Assembly: GCA_034408875.1 (NCBI GenBank) | Contig: JAWXCJ010000061.1 | Coordinates: 1 to 23,563 of the forward strand | DNA: 23,563 bases | From: JANNHK01 sp034408875 | Lineage (GTDB): Bacteria; Actinomycetota; Acidimicrobiia; IMCC26256; PALSA-610 | Direction of reading: 5' to 3' | Part shown: piece by piece, positions 7,439 to 15,675 of the stretch | How positions within the stretch are numbered: position 1 is the stretch's first letter | How the letters are laid out: the number at the start of each line of letters is the position of its first letter | The notes under the pieces: model-generated | What the model saw: only the letters and a program-made list of their open reading frames with translations | The model's database searches: none | Told to the model about the DNA's origin: nothing | Position numbers and translations under genes: made by a program

Positions 7439-9244
7439 TCACTCCCGTCGCGGACGACCCGTGAGTTCCGAGAGCACCGCGTCGGCGTGGGCGCGCGCGT
7501 CTTCCGACGTTCCCGAGCCCGAGAACGCGTCGCGGTCGATGACGGCACCGACCGCCACGAGCCGCTCGTCGCCGATGCCGGCGGCGAGGACCCGGGCGTA
7601 CTCCCCCGGTCCCTCGGCCGGTTGGCGGGGCCGACCCGATGCCCGGCCGACCTTCTCGAGTCGGACGAGCGCGCGGGCCGGCCACGAGTTACGGCGCCGG
7701 ACCCGGCGGCGCGCCCTCGCGATGAGATCGGGCGCGGCGCCGACGGCGAGCACGATGCCACCGAGGACGAGCGCGAATGTTGCGACGTGGTCGCGCGCCC
7801 AGTCGAACCACGAACCGTTCGTCGGTGCGTCACCCGCGAGCGGGACCGACGCCGTCGGGTCGAAGCCCTGCCAGCCCACGCCGGGGAAGAACACCTCGGT
7901 CCAGGCATGCGCGTCGTTCTCGCGGACGACGAAACGGCCGGCCAGGCCATCGCGCTCGCCGGGCACGAAGCCGGTCGCCAGCCGGGCCGGGATCCCTACG
8001 CTGCGGGCCAGCACCACCAGGCTGCTGGCGACCTGCTCGCACCAGCCGAGCCGCGAGTCGAACAGGAAGTGGTCGACGACGTCGACCCCCTTCGGCGACA
8101 GCGGCGCGTCGAGCGAGTACTCGGTGTTGGCGCCGAGCCAGGCTTCGATCGCCCGGATCTTGTCGTACGTCGTCGCTGCATCCCGCGTGATCGATTCCGC
8201 GAGCGCGCGCACTCGCTCCGACGCCAACGGCACCTGCGCGTAGCGCGTTCGCACCGGCGCGGGAAGCGGGGTCGCGTCCGCGGCGCGGAGAACGTCGGCG
8301 GTCGGCTTCAGGTTCTTGCTCGTGACGGTGTAGACGGCACCCTGTCCCAACCCGCGGAGCACACCGGCCGTGCCGTCGGGCCGGCCGACCAGCACGAGAT
8401 CGGTGTTCACCTCTACCGCGCTCGGCGCCGCGAAGATCAGCTGCGAGAAGCGACTCTCCAGGTAGAACGTCTGCTGCATCTCCTCGCCGCGTTGCGCGCC
8501 GACGTCGTACGGGTCGAGGACCAGCGGGACCGTGCCGTCCGAGCGGGCGAGCGTGACGTAGCTGTCGTCGGATCGAGACCAGGTGCCCACCCCGTTCCAG
8601 ACGTCGAACACTTCGCCGCGCCAGAAGTCGGGCCGCTCCGCGTCGACGGTGAACACGACGGTGTCCGTCAGGCGCGGCCGATTCGTCATGTCGAGCTCGT
8701 GTGATGCGCGCAGCGATCCGGGCGAGTTCTGCACGTCACCCAACGTCGGGATCTTGCCCAGCCACTCCTGGCGCCCGAGTTCGCGTGTGAGTGTCGGCAC
8801 GACCGCGACCGAAAGCATGGCGACGACGGCGCCGATCGCGACAGCCGCACGCGCCGCCTCCGAAACGCGTGGTGCCAACGGCGGCGCGCCGACGAGCGCG
8901 GGCGTCGACTCCGCGTCGGCGCGATCGACGAGGACGAGTGCGACCAGAGTGGCCATCGCCCAGAAGACGACGAGGTGGCTGTCGGAGCTCGGCAGCGCCG
9001 CGTGCCGCAATGCACCGAGCGCGCCGACCCCGAGCACGAGCACGCTCGCGCGTCGTGTCGAGAACGACGGTAAGCACAGCACGGTCAGAGCGGCCGCACC
9101 ACCCGCGATCGCGACTGCGACAACGGCAGGAATGCCGAGGCGCGGCGCCGACAATGCGCCGACAGCGCCCAGGGACGAGACGGCGGCGATCGCGACCGCG
9201 CGCCACGGCGAGCCCGGACGCGCCGGATGCAGCTTCGGCGTCAC
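7439..9244 (-). CDS. Membrane transglutaminase-like protein of a MoxR operon
   Basis: A 601-residue membrane protein with several N-terminal hydrophobic segments (about residues 12-135), an extracytoplasmic region, a transglutaminase-like domain, one more membrane segment (AFALVLGGIVLAVGAA) and a basic cytoplasmic tail. The papain-like triad is complete: Cys402 in GWCEQ, His446 in NDAHAWTEVFF and Asp462 in FDPT. The family may cut or cross-link proteins or peptides; its substrate is unknown. The GTG at 9244 is chosen because it makes a 4-base GTGA overlap with the DUF58 stop and removes an arginine-rich out-of-family extension. MoxR, DUF58 and transglutaminase genes commonly occur together, suggesting a chaperone-assisted envelope complex. 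Confidence 0.9.
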   Translation of the reverse strand: MTPKLHPARPGSPWRAVAIAAVSSLGAVGALSAPRLGIPAVVAVAIAGGAAALTVLCLPSFSTRRASVLVLGVGALGALRHAALPSSDSHLVVFWAMATLVALVLVDRADAESTPALVGAPPLAPRVSEAARAAVAIGAVVAMLSVAVVPTLTRELGRQEWLGKIPTLGDVQNSPGSLRASHELDMTNRPRLTDTVVFTVDAERPDFWRGEVFDVWNGVGTWSRSDDSYVTLARSDGTVPLVLDPYDVGAQRGEEMQQTFYLESRFSQLIFAAPSAVEVNTDLVLVGRPDGTAGVLRGLGQGAVYTVTSKNLKPTADVLRAADATPLPAPVRTRYAQVPLASERVRALAESITRDAATTYDKIRAIEAWLGANTEYSLDAPLSPKGVDVVDHFLFDSRLGWCEQVASSLVVLARSVGIPARLATGFVPGERDGLAGRFVVRENDAHAWTEVFFPGVGWQGFDPTASVPLAGDAPTNGSWFDWARDHVATFALVLGGIVLAVGAAPDLIARARRRVRRRNSWPARALVRLEKVGRASGRPRQPAEGPGEYARVLAAGIGDERLVAVGAVIDRDAFSGSGTSEDARAHADAVLSELTGRPRRE

Positions 9245-10203
9245 GGTACGGTTCCGAAGTCGAGCGCGCGCACGACGCGTTGCGGCCAACCGGCCGGCAC
9301 GTCGGCGGGCGGACCGGCCACGGCGCGTGCGAGGCGACGGCCGAGATCGCGTGCGTCGAGAACGCGTGCGCAGACCGGGCCTTCGCGTTCGCGGGTCGCC
9401 AGGAGGACGACGCCACCGCCGGCGAGGGCGGCCCGGCCCATCCCGGCTGCGTACGACGCGGCTTCGTCGCCCCACTCGTCGGGACCGGACAGGTCGACGA
9501 CGAGTGCCAGCCCCTGCGCGGCGGGCGGGTCGTGCTCGCGCACGACGAGTTCACCGAGCCGCGCGCTCGTCGCCCAGTGCACGAGCCGGGCCGGGTCGCC
9601 GGGCACGTACGGCCGGACCGCGCGTACGGTGTCGCCGCCCGCGACCGATGCCGGTACCGGATCGGTCATGAGTGCTTCGTCGCCGATCGGGTACAGCACG
9701 GCCGCCGCGGGCCGGGCGCTCGGCGCGATGGTGATCGGTTCGGGCATACGGACGCGCGCCTGACGCACGCGCACGAAGACGCCGAGCGGTGCCGATGTGC
9801 GCAATTGGACACGCACCTCGTCGAACACACCGCGCCGGGTCGCGAGGTGCGGCATCGTCCCGACTCCGGGCACCGCCGTTCGCCACCAGCGACCCGGCGG
9901 ATCGAGGACACGCACCTCGACCCGGTCGGTGCGACCCCGCACGATGATGCGCAACGGCACCTCGTCGCCGACGGCACCGTCTGAGGGCGCAACCACCTCG
10001 ACCGAGACGCGGGCGAGGATCACGATCGGCCACACGAGACCGATCGCGAACAACACGAAAGCGAACACGCCGATCGCGACGACGGTCTGGTCGCTCGTGA
10101 CAGACCCGGCCGCGATGCCGTACGCACCCAACGTGAACAGCACGACCGAGGTCAGCGTGAAGTCGCCGGGGCCGTGGACTGCCGTCGATGACGTGCGGAA
10201 CAT
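9241..10203 (-). CDS. DUF58 membrane protein
   Basis: A 320-residue protein with two N-terminal membrane segments (about residues 13-60) followed by a domain ending in the DUF58 signature YVPGDPARLVHWATSARLGELVVRE, starting at Tyr199. DUF58 proteins have a von Willebrand A-like region and act with MoxR ATPases in an undefined assembly or maturation role. The ATG at 10203 lies 16 bases after the moxR stop and gives a sensible N-terminus (MFRTSSTAVHG). No clear Shine-Dalgarno sequence is seen, so translation may depend on coupling to moxR. The gene overlaps the transglutaminase start by four bases. Confidence 0.88.
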   Translation of the reverse strand: MFRTSSTAVHGPGDFTLTSVVLFTLGAYGIAAGSVTSDQTVVAIGVFAFVLFAIGLVWPIVILARVSVEVVAPSDGAVGDEVPLRIIVRGRTDRVEVRVLDPPGRWWRTAVPGVGTMPHLATRRGVFDEVRVQLRTSAPLGVFVRVRQARVRMPEPITIAPSARPAAAVLYPIGDEALMTDPVPASVAGGDTVRAVRPYVPGDPARLVHWATSARLGELVVREHDPPAAQGLALVVDLSGPDEWGDEAASYAAGMGRAALAGGGVVLLATREREGPVCARVLDARDLGRRLARAVAGPPADVPAGWPQRVVRALDFGTVP

Positions 10204-10219
10204 GACTAGTGCGCGAACG

Positions 10220-11185
10220 TCACGGGGTCGGCGACGTGACCACGCCGACGATCTCGGCGACGATGCGCGTTCCAGTCGTGACATCGACACCGGTAGCGGG
10301 CGTGATGCGGTGCCCGAGCGCGGCGGGCGCGACAGCCTTGACGTCGTCGGGTGAGACGAAGTCGCGGTTCATGACCGTTGCGTGCGCCCGCGCCGCGTGC
10401 AGCAACCCGAGGCTCGCGCGCGGCGATGCACCGAGGGCGACGGCCGGGTGGGTGCGGGTCGCGGCGACGACGTCGAGGACGTAGTCGAGCACCGAATGCG
10501 CGCAGTGCACGTGACGCACGGCCGCAATGGTCGATGCGAGTTCGACGGGTGAGGTGACCGGTTCGATCGCGGCCAGCGCGTCGACGCCGCCGGTACCGGT
10601 CAGGATCTCGCGTTCGGCCTCGCGGTCGGGCCGGCCCAGTGTCGCGACGAGCGCGAACCGGTCGAGCTGACTGTCGGGAAGTTGGAACGTGCCTGCGCTG
10701 CCGAACGGGTTCTGCGTCGCGACGAGGAAGAACGGATCCGGCAACGGATGGGTCTCACCGTCGATGCTGACTTGGTGTTCCTCCATCGGCTCGAGCAGCG
10801 CAGCCTGCGTGCGGGGCGACGCGCGGTTGACCTCGTCGACGAGGACGACGTTGGCGAAGATCGGACCGGCGCGGAACTCCCACTCACCGGTACGCGGTCC
10901 GTACACGGACGTGCCCGTGACATCGGCGGGCAGGAGGTCGGGCGTGCACTGCACCCGTCCGAAGCGGCCGCCGATCGACGCGGCCAGCGACTTGGCGAGC
11001 AGCGTCTTGCCCGTACCCGGGACACCTTCGACCAGAAGGTGCCCGCCCGAGAGCAGCGCGACGAGCGCGAGTCGCACCGTGCCCGACGCGCCCCGGAGCG
11101 CCGACTCGACCGCGTCGAGGAGCGCGACCGCGACCTCCTGCGGGGCGCGCGCGCCGTGAGCGGGACCGGGAGACGATGCCTGCAT
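10220..11185 (-). CDS. MoxR-family AAA+ ATPase
   Basis: A 321-residue AAA+ ATPase of the MoxR type, expected to act as a cytosolic chaperone that remodels or activates partner proteins. Walker A is GVPGTGKT with Lys60. Walker B is VVLVDEVNR with Asp117 and Glu118. The MoxR segments RVQCTPDLLPADVTG and FFLVATQNPFGSAGTFQLPDSQLDRF are present, followed by the C-terminal lid domain. The ATG at 11185 has GGAG only one base upstream, poorly spaced, so a start a few codons away is possible. The 63-base gap before it is the largest between nusB and here and could hold a weak promoter, though no convincing one is seen. It heads a moxR-DUF58-transglutaminase unit. Confidence 0.93.
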   Translation of the reverse strand: MQASSPGPAHGARAPQEVAVALLDAVESALRGASGTVRLALVALLSGGHLLVEGVPGTGKTLLAKSLAASIGGRFGRVQCTPDLLPADVTGTSVYGPRTGEWEFRAGPIFANVVLVDEVNRASPRTQAALLEPMEEHQVSIDGETHPLPDPFFLVATQNPFGSAGTFQLPDSQLDRFALVATLGRPDREAEREILTGTGGVDALAAIEPVTSPVELASTIAAVRHVHCAHSVLDYVLDVVAATRTHPAVALGASPRASLGLLHAARAHATVMNRDFVSPDDVKAVAPAALGHRITPATGVDVTTGTRIVAEIVGVVTSPTP

Positions 11186-11248
11186 GCTCCATCAAGGCTA
11201 GGCGCGTCACGGGGCCGCGCTGAACAGGGCAAACGCGAGAATTCCGGC

Positions 11249-11767
11249 TCACTCGCCGTCGTCGTCCGGCGGCATGTCCGGGAAGTCGTCGAGCAGCAGT
11301 TGCACCAACCGCTCCTCGAACATGCCGAGCCACTCGTACAGCGCGCCCGGACCTTCCTCGAGATCGTCGAAGTCGGTGTCGGCCGTGATCCCCAGGGCGG
11401 CCCCGAGCGCCAAGCGGAGATCGTTGACAGTGCCGAGCAGGAGTTCCTCCTGCTCGGCGTCGAGCACGACGCGGACCAGGTCGCCGGCGGTGCGGCCCCG
11501 GCCCAGGAGGGTGACGATCTCGTCGAGACCCGCAATTTTCTTGCCGGCGAGATCGGGGTGGACCATCTCCTGCCACTCGCGTTCGGCGGCATCTTCGGTC
11601 GGGTCCGAGTACGCATTCGGGAACAGCCGAGCACTGACCGGGTTGGCGGCGGGCGGCTCGCGCAACAGGTCGCGCACGTCGGTCGCGACGACCGTGATCG
11701 CCTGCACCTCGTAGGCGTGCAACGTCGCGACGAGATGTCCGTCGTCGTCGCGCTCAAGTGTGGTCAC
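11249..11767 (-). CDS. DUF2017 family protein, downstream of clpS
   Basis: A 172-residue acidic soluble protein of the actinobacterial DUF2017 family, recognised by its position directly after clpS and by segments such as SARLFPNAYSDP, EWQEMVHPDL and YEWLGMFEERLVQLLL. Its function is not established. Persistent association with clpS suggests a link to N-degron proteolysis, which is inference. The GTG at 11767, two bases after the clpS stop, gives VTTLERDDDGHLVATL. The frame is open further upstream inside clpS, but that extension is arginine-rich and looks non-genuine. Confidence 0.82.
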   Translation of the reverse strand: MTTLERDDDGHLVATLHAYEVQAITVVATDVRDLLREPPAANPVSARLFPNAYSDPTEDAAEREWQEMVHPDLAGKKIAGLDEIVTLLGRGRTAGDLVRVVLDAEQEELLLGTVNDLRLALGAALGITADTDFDDLEEGPGALYEWLGMFEERLVQLLLDDFPDMPPDDDGE

Positions 11768-11769
11768 GG

Positions 11770-12096
11770 CTAGGAATCCCGCTGCATCGTCGCCCAGAGA
11801 CCGTGCGCGTGCAGCCGGGCGACATCGCCCTCGCACTTCTCACGGGTTCCATGGCTGACAACCGACTTACCTTCGTTGTGCACCTGCAACATCAGCTTCG
11901 TCGCCTTGTCGCGCGAGTACTGGAAGACCTTCTGGAACACCAGCACGACGTACGACATCAGGTTCACGGGGTCGTCCCAGACGATCACGACCCACGGGCG
12001 CTGCCGGCGCGTCGCCTCCTCGCCGAACAACTCGTCGCCGAACAACTCCTCGACGGTGTCGGGAATGACGATCGTCTCGGTGTCGGTCGACGACAC
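11770..12096 (-). CDS. clpS: ClpS, N-degron adaptor of the Clp protease
   Basis: ClpS binds proteins with destabilising N-terminal residues and delivers them to ClpC/ClpA-ClpP. The 108 residues contain the core from PWVVIVWDDPVNLMSYVVLVFQKVF through LMLQVHNEGKSVVSHG to LHAHGLWATM, very like actinobacterial ClpS. The DDPVN loop and the His of QVHNEG form the substrate pocket in the family. The flexible N-terminus has an acidic ELFGDELFGEE stretch encoded by a 15-base tandem repeat. The start is a GTG at 12096, one base after the nusB stop. Confidence 0.95.
   Translation of the reverse strand: MSSTDTETIVIPDTVEELFGDELFGEEATRRQRPWVVIVWDDPVNLMSYVVLVFQKVFQYSRDKATKLMLQVHNEGKSVVSHGTREKCEGDVARLHAHGLWATMQRDS
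12021..12050. repeat. 15-bp tandem repeat in the clpS N-terminus
   Basis: Two adjacent 15-base units (12021-12035 and 12036-12050) differ at one base. On the minus strand they encode the repeated ELFG(D/E)E of the ClpS N-terminal extension. A small in-frame duplication is the simplest explanation. Confidence 0.8.
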
Positions 12097-12097
12097 G

Positions 12098-12490
12098 TCA
12101 CTCGCCTCGCAGCTCGTCGCCGATCCGCGACAGCAGCCCGTTCACGAACCGGCCTGAATCCTTGGTCGAGTACGCCTGCGCGAGTTCGACGGCTTCACTG
12201 ATGACGACACCGGTCGGAGTGTCGGGCACCCACGCGAGTTCGAAGACGCCGATGCGCAGCAGCGCCCGGTCGATCGCGGGCATGCGTTCCAGCGCCCAGT
12301 GTTCCGAATACTTGCGCAGCAAGACGTCGATCTCCTCGCGATGCTCGTCGACGCCTCGTATCAACAACGACGCGTACACATCGGGCGGCACCGGGAGTTG
12401 ATCAAGCAACTCGTCGGCGCGCAAACCCCGCTGCTCGCACTCGTACTCGAGGCCGAGCGCCCGTTCCCGTGCCTCTCGACGAGTCGGCAA
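12098..12490 (-). CDS. nusB: Transcription antitermination factor NusB
   Basis: NusB, with NusE, binds boxA RNA and supports antitermination of rRNA operons. The 130-residue all-helical protein begins MPTRREARERALGLEYECEQRG and contains the family's conserved ERMPAIDRALLRIGVFEL and TPTGVVISEAVELAQAYSTKDSGRFVNGLL. The start codon is TTG at 12490, 17 bases after the efp stop, with a weak AGG nearby; no ATG or GTG fits better. The order efp-nusB is standard in actinobacteria. Confidence 0.95.
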   Translation of the reverse strand: MPTRREARERALGLEYECEQRGLRADELLDQLPVPPDVYASLLIRGVDEHREEIDVLLRKYSEHWALERMPAIDRALLRIGVFELAWVPDTPTGVVISEAVELAQAYSTKDSGRFVNGLLSRIGDELRGE

Positions 12491-12507
12491 CGACCTAACC
12501 CCGGGAA

Positions 12508-13068
12508 CTAGGCACGGGAGAGATATTCGCCCGAGCGGGTGTCGACCTTGACCTTCTCACCGGGGTTCACGAACAGGGGCACCTGCACGACGAACCCGGT
12601 TTCGAGGGTGGCGGGCTTGCGCGCGCCCGAGACGCGATCGCCCTGGATCCCTGGCTCGGTGTCGGCGACGGTGAGTTCGACCGCCGCGGGAAGATCGATG
12701 CCGACGACCTCGTCCTTGTACATCGGCAACACGACCGAATCGCCTTCCTTGACGAAGTTCACCGCGTCGCCGATCGACGCCTTCGTCACGTGCAACTGCT
12801 CGTAGTTCTCGTTGTCCATGAAGACGTATTCCTCGCCCTCGCGGTACAGGAACTGCATGTCGCGCTTGTCGATGACGGCCTTCTGCACCTTCTCGTCGGC
12901 CCGGAACGTGCGGTCGAGCACCGCCCCGGTGCGGAAGTTCTTCAGCTTCGTGCGGACGAAAGCACCGCCTTTGCCCGGCTTCACGTGTTGGAACTCGACA
13001 ACGGTCATCAGGCCCTCGGGCAAGTCGAGGGCCATACCGTTCTTCAAGTCGTTCGTCGAGATGCTCAC
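12508..13068 (-). CDS. efp: Elongation factor P
   Basis: EF-P enters the ribosomal E site and relieves stalling at polyproline stretches. The 186 residues have the three beta-barrel domains, from MSISTNDLKNGMALDL through TEPGIQGDR to PLFVNPGEKVKVDTRSGEYLSRA. The tip loop is VKPGKGGAFVRTK with Lys33 in the position that is modified in E. coli. Many actinobacterial EF-Ps have PGKGPA here, so Gly35 in place of Pro is notable. The GTG start at 13068 forms a GTGA overlap with the end of the upstream M24 peptidase gene, a gene pair common in Gram-positive bacteria. Confidence 0.97.
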   Translation of the reverse strand: MSISTNDLKNGMALDLPEGLMTVVEFQHVKPGKGGAFVRTKLKNFRTGAVLDRTFRADEKVQKAVIDKRDMQFLYREGEEYVFMDNENYEQLHVTKASIGDAVNFVKEGDSVVLPMYKDEVVGIDLPAAVELTVADTEPGIQGDRVSGARKPATLETGFVVQVPLFVNPGEKVKVDTRSGEYLSRA

Positions 13069-14168
13069 AACACCAGTTCCTTCGGCGTGAGGGTCAGCGG
13101 CTCCGCACCCGCAACGGTCACGACGAGCGTGTCTTCGATGCGGACCCCGCCGACACCGGGGAGGTACACGCCCGGTTCGACGGTGACGACGTCGCCGACG
13201 AGCAACGTATCACGGGCTGTCGAAGCCACCCTCGGCGCTTCGTGGATCTCCAACCCGACCCCGTGCCCGGTCGAGTGCGAGAACAACTCGGCCCAACCCG
13301 CGTCGTCGATGACGTCGCGCGAAGCCTTGTCGACGGTCGCGCACGCGACGTCGGGCGCGACCACGGCCCGCCCCGCCGCCTGACTCTCGAGCACGACGTC
13401 GTAGAGGCGGCGGGCGTCGGGCCCGGGGTCGCCGACCGAAACTGTGCGCGTCATGTCGGAGCAGTACCCGTCGACGATGCAACCGAAGTCGCAGACGATC
13501 AACTCGTTGCGGCCGATGACCCGGTCACTCGGACGCGCGTGCGGCATCGCGCCGTTCGGGCCGGACGCGATGATCGGGTCGAAGCTGTTGCCGCTCGCGC
13601 CCCGCTCCCGCATGGCGAACTCGAGCGCAAGCGCGAATTCCTTCTCGGTGATGCCCGTTCCGAGTTGCGCCAACAGCGACTGGAAGGCGTCGTCGGCGAT
13701 CGCACACGCGGCGCGCACACGAGCGACTTCGCCCGCGTCCTTCACCCGGCGCAGATCTTCGACCTGCGTCCCCGCCGCGACCACGTCGAGACCGGAGAAC
13801 ACCGAGACGAAGTCGCGCCGCTCGGCCCCCGTGACCGAGTGCTCCTCGAGTCCTACCTTCGAGAACCCCGCGACCGCGGCCGCGACGAACGCGCGCTGTG
13901 CGGCCATCGTCGCCCCGATCTCGATGCGCGCGGCGACCTGCGCGCCCGTGATCTGTTCGGCGCTCTGCGTGCGGTAACGCCCGTCGGTGACGAACAGCGC
14001 GTCGGACGCAGTCACCAACAGCATGCCCGCCGAACCCGTGAACCCCGTGAGGTACCGGACGTTGGCGAGCTTCGTCACGAGGATCGCGGGAAGTTCGTCG
14101 TGCTCGAGCCGGGAACGCAGGCGCGGCAACCGGGCCTTGATGTCGAGCGGCGCGAGGGTGGGGTTCAC
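13065..14168 (-). CDS. pepQ: M24 family metallo-aminopeptidase (Xaa-Pro type)
   Basis: A cytosolic peptidase expected to release residues before proline. The 367-residue protein has an N-terminal creatinase-like domain (VTKLANVRYLTGFTGSAGMLLV) and a C-terminal pita-bread catalytic domain. Metal ligands are visible: Asp227 (CDFG), Asp238 (YCSDMTRT), the His of STGHGVGLEIHEAP, and the Glu residues of VTVEPGVYLPG and GVRIEDT. The GTG at 14168 is chosen because it overlaps the aroQ stop by four bases (GTGA) and gives a family-like start. Prolidase and aminopeptidase P activities cannot be separated by sequence here; the symbol follows the gene's usual name next to efp. Confidence 0.92.
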   Translation of the reverse strand: MNPTLAPLDIKARLPRLRSRLEHDELPAILVTKLANVRYLTGFTGSAGMLLVTASDALFVTDGRYRTQSAEQITGAQVAARIEIGATMAAQRAFVAAAVAGFSKVGLEEHSVTGAERRDFVSVFSGLDVVAAGTQVEDLRRVKDAGEVARVRAACAIADDAFQSLLAQLGTGITEKEFALALEFAMRERGASGNSFDPIIASGPNGAMPHARPSDRVIGRNELIVCDFGCIVDGYCSDMTRTVSVGDPGPDARRLYDVVLESQAAGRAVVAPDVACATVDKASRDVIDDAGWAELFSHSTGHGVGLEIHEAPRVASTARDTLLVGDVVTVEPGVYLPGVGGVRIEDTLVVTVAGAEPLTLTPKELVL

Positions 14169-14605
14169 GATGTTCCGATCAGGTCGGCCGCGGCCTCGAC
14201 GGCGAGCCGGTAGCCCGTCGCCTTCAGGCCGACGATCGCGCCGTCGACGACGGGTGAGAATACCGACCGGTGGCGCCAGCGTTCGCGAGCGTACGGATTG
14301 GAGAGGTGCACTTCGATCTTCGCGCCGTCGAACATCGCGAGCGCGTCGGTGAGCGCGTACGCGTAGTGCGAGAACGCGCCGCCGTTGATGACGATGGCCG
14401 CGCACCGTCCGCGCGCGGCATGAATCGCGTCGACGAGCACGCCCTCGTGGTTCGACTGCACGTGCTCGAGATCGTGACCCGCTTTCGCGGCGGTCTCTCG
14501 CGCCAGCGCCACGAGCTCGTCGAGCGTCGTCGTGCCGTAGTGCTCGGGCTCCCGCTCGCCGAGCAGGTTCAGGTTGGGTCCCGAAAGCAACAGGATCGTG
14601 GCCAT
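14165..14605 (-). CDS. aroQ: 3-dehydroquinate dehydratase, type II
   Basis: AroQ converts 3-dehydroquinate to 3-dehydroshikimate, the third step of the shikimate pathway. The 146-residue flavodoxin-like enzyme starts MATILLLSGPNLNLLGEREPEHYG, where Tyr23 is the usual catalytic tyrosine. It also has SNHEG, VINGGAFSHYAYALTDAL and EVHLSNPYARERWRH, which carry the other active-site residues. The ATG at 14605 lies eight bases after the aroB stop. The frame is open upstream inside aroB, but the conserved N-terminus fixes the start. Some annotations call the type II enzyme aroD. Confidence 0.96.
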   Translation of the reverse strand: MATILLLSGPNLNLLGEREPEHYGTTTLDELVALARETAAKAGHDLEHVQSNHEGVLVDAIHAARGRCAAIVINGGAFSHYAYALTDALAMFDGAKIEVHLSNPYARERWRHRSVFSPVVDGAIVGLKATGYRLAVEAAADLIGTS

Positions 14606-14613
14606 GTGTGTGT

Positions 14614-15675
14614 CTACCCCTCTACGCCGATCGCTGCGAAGGCCTTGCCGACTGCCGCCGGGTCGGGATCGTCGACCCGTTCGATCCCGTTCGGTCCCTG
14701 GAGCACGAACGTGAGTCCACCGGCCGCTTTCTTGTCGCGCGCCATCAGGTCCACCAGATCGTCGCGCCGCAGCCCCTCCGGTGCGAGGAGGGGCAGGGCG
14801 AGCGCGCTGACGACGTCCTCGTGGTGAGTCACTACCGCGGGTGGGATGCGTTCGAGCGCGCCGGCCAGATGAGCGGCGAACACCAGGCCCACCGCGACAG
14901 CCTCGCCGTGCAGCAACGTGTGCGCGCCTGCCACTTCGAGAGCGTGCGCGACGGTGTGGCCGTAGTTCAATGCGGCGCGCACGCCCGTGCGTTCGAACTC
15001 GTCGGCCTCGACGTACCGGGCCTTGATTGCCGCGCACCGGGCGACGACCTCGGTCACGACGGCGCGGTCGCCCGCGAGAAGCCCGGGCGCGTCGATGAGG
15101 ATCGTGTCGTCGCCCTCCATGAGTGCGTACTTCGCCACCTCACCGAGCCCGCAGCGGTATTCGCGCGCGGGTAGCGACGCGAGGACGGCCGGGTCGGCGA
15201 GCACGGCGCGCGGCTGGTGGAACGCGCCCACAAGGTTCTTGCCCTCAGGAAGGTTGACGCCGGTTTTGCCACCGATCGCGGAGTCGACCATGGCCAGCAG
15301 GGTGGTGGGGACCTGCACCACGTCGAGGCCGCGGTAGTACGTCGCCGCGACGAAACCGGCCGTATCGCCGACCACTCCCCCGCCCAGCGCCACGATCGCG
15401 TCGCCGCGCAGCAGGCCCCACACCGCCAGCGCGCGCGTCAGCTCCTCGACCGTCGTGAGCGACTTGGCTTCCTCGCCGTCGCCCATCATGAACACCTCGT
15501 GCTCGATGCCCGCGAGCGCGCCGGCGACGAGGTCGACCTTGCCGATGCCGCGCTGGGTCACAACCGCGACCCGGCGCCGCCCTTCGAGCACCCGCGCCAG
15601 CTCCGAGACGGCGCCGGGGCCGATGACAACGTCGTAGCCGCGCGACCCGAGATCGACGTGAAGGATGGTGGTCAC
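14614..15675 (-). CDS. aroB: 3-dehydroquinate synthase
   Basis: AroB converts DAHP to 3-dehydroquinate using NAD and a divalent metal, the second shikimate step. The 353 residues show the NAD-binding GGGVVGDTAGF, the segment VPTTLLAMVDSAIGGKTGVNLPEGKNLVGAF, and metal ligands in CGLGEVAKYALM, ALNYGHTVAHALE and LLHGEAVAVG. The GTG start at 15675 forms a GTGA overlap with the aroK stop. With aroK and aroQ it forms a tight shikimate unit; aroC is not in this window. Confidence 0.97.
   Translation of the reverse strand: MTTILHVDLGSRGYDVVIGPGAVSELARVLEGRRRVAVVTQRGIGKVDLVAGALAGIEHEVFMMGDGEEAKSLTTVEELTRALAVWGLLRGDAIVALGGGVVGDTAGFVAATYYRGLDVVQVPTTLLAMVDSAIGGKTGVNLPEGKNLVGAFHQPRAVLADPAVLASLPAREYRCGLGEVAKYALMEGDDTILIDAPGLLAGDRAVVTEVVARCAAIKARYVEADEFERTGVRAALNYGHTVAHALEVAGAHTLLHGEAVAVGLVFAAHLAGALERIPPAVVTHHEDVVSALALPLLAPEGLRRDDLVDLMARDKKAAGGLTFVLQGPNGIERVDDPDPAAVGKAFAAIGVEG

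Noticed and set aside
7382..8704. Long plus-strand open frames opposite the transglutaminase, pyrB and pyrC genes.
   Set aside because: Same composition artefact. The minus-strand proteins have conserved catalytic motifs and ribosome sites.
11186..11248. Housekeeping promoter before moxR (TTCAGC, 18 bases, TAGCCT).
   Set aside because: Weak match on both boxes and nothing else supports it; left as nothing seen in this 63-base gap.
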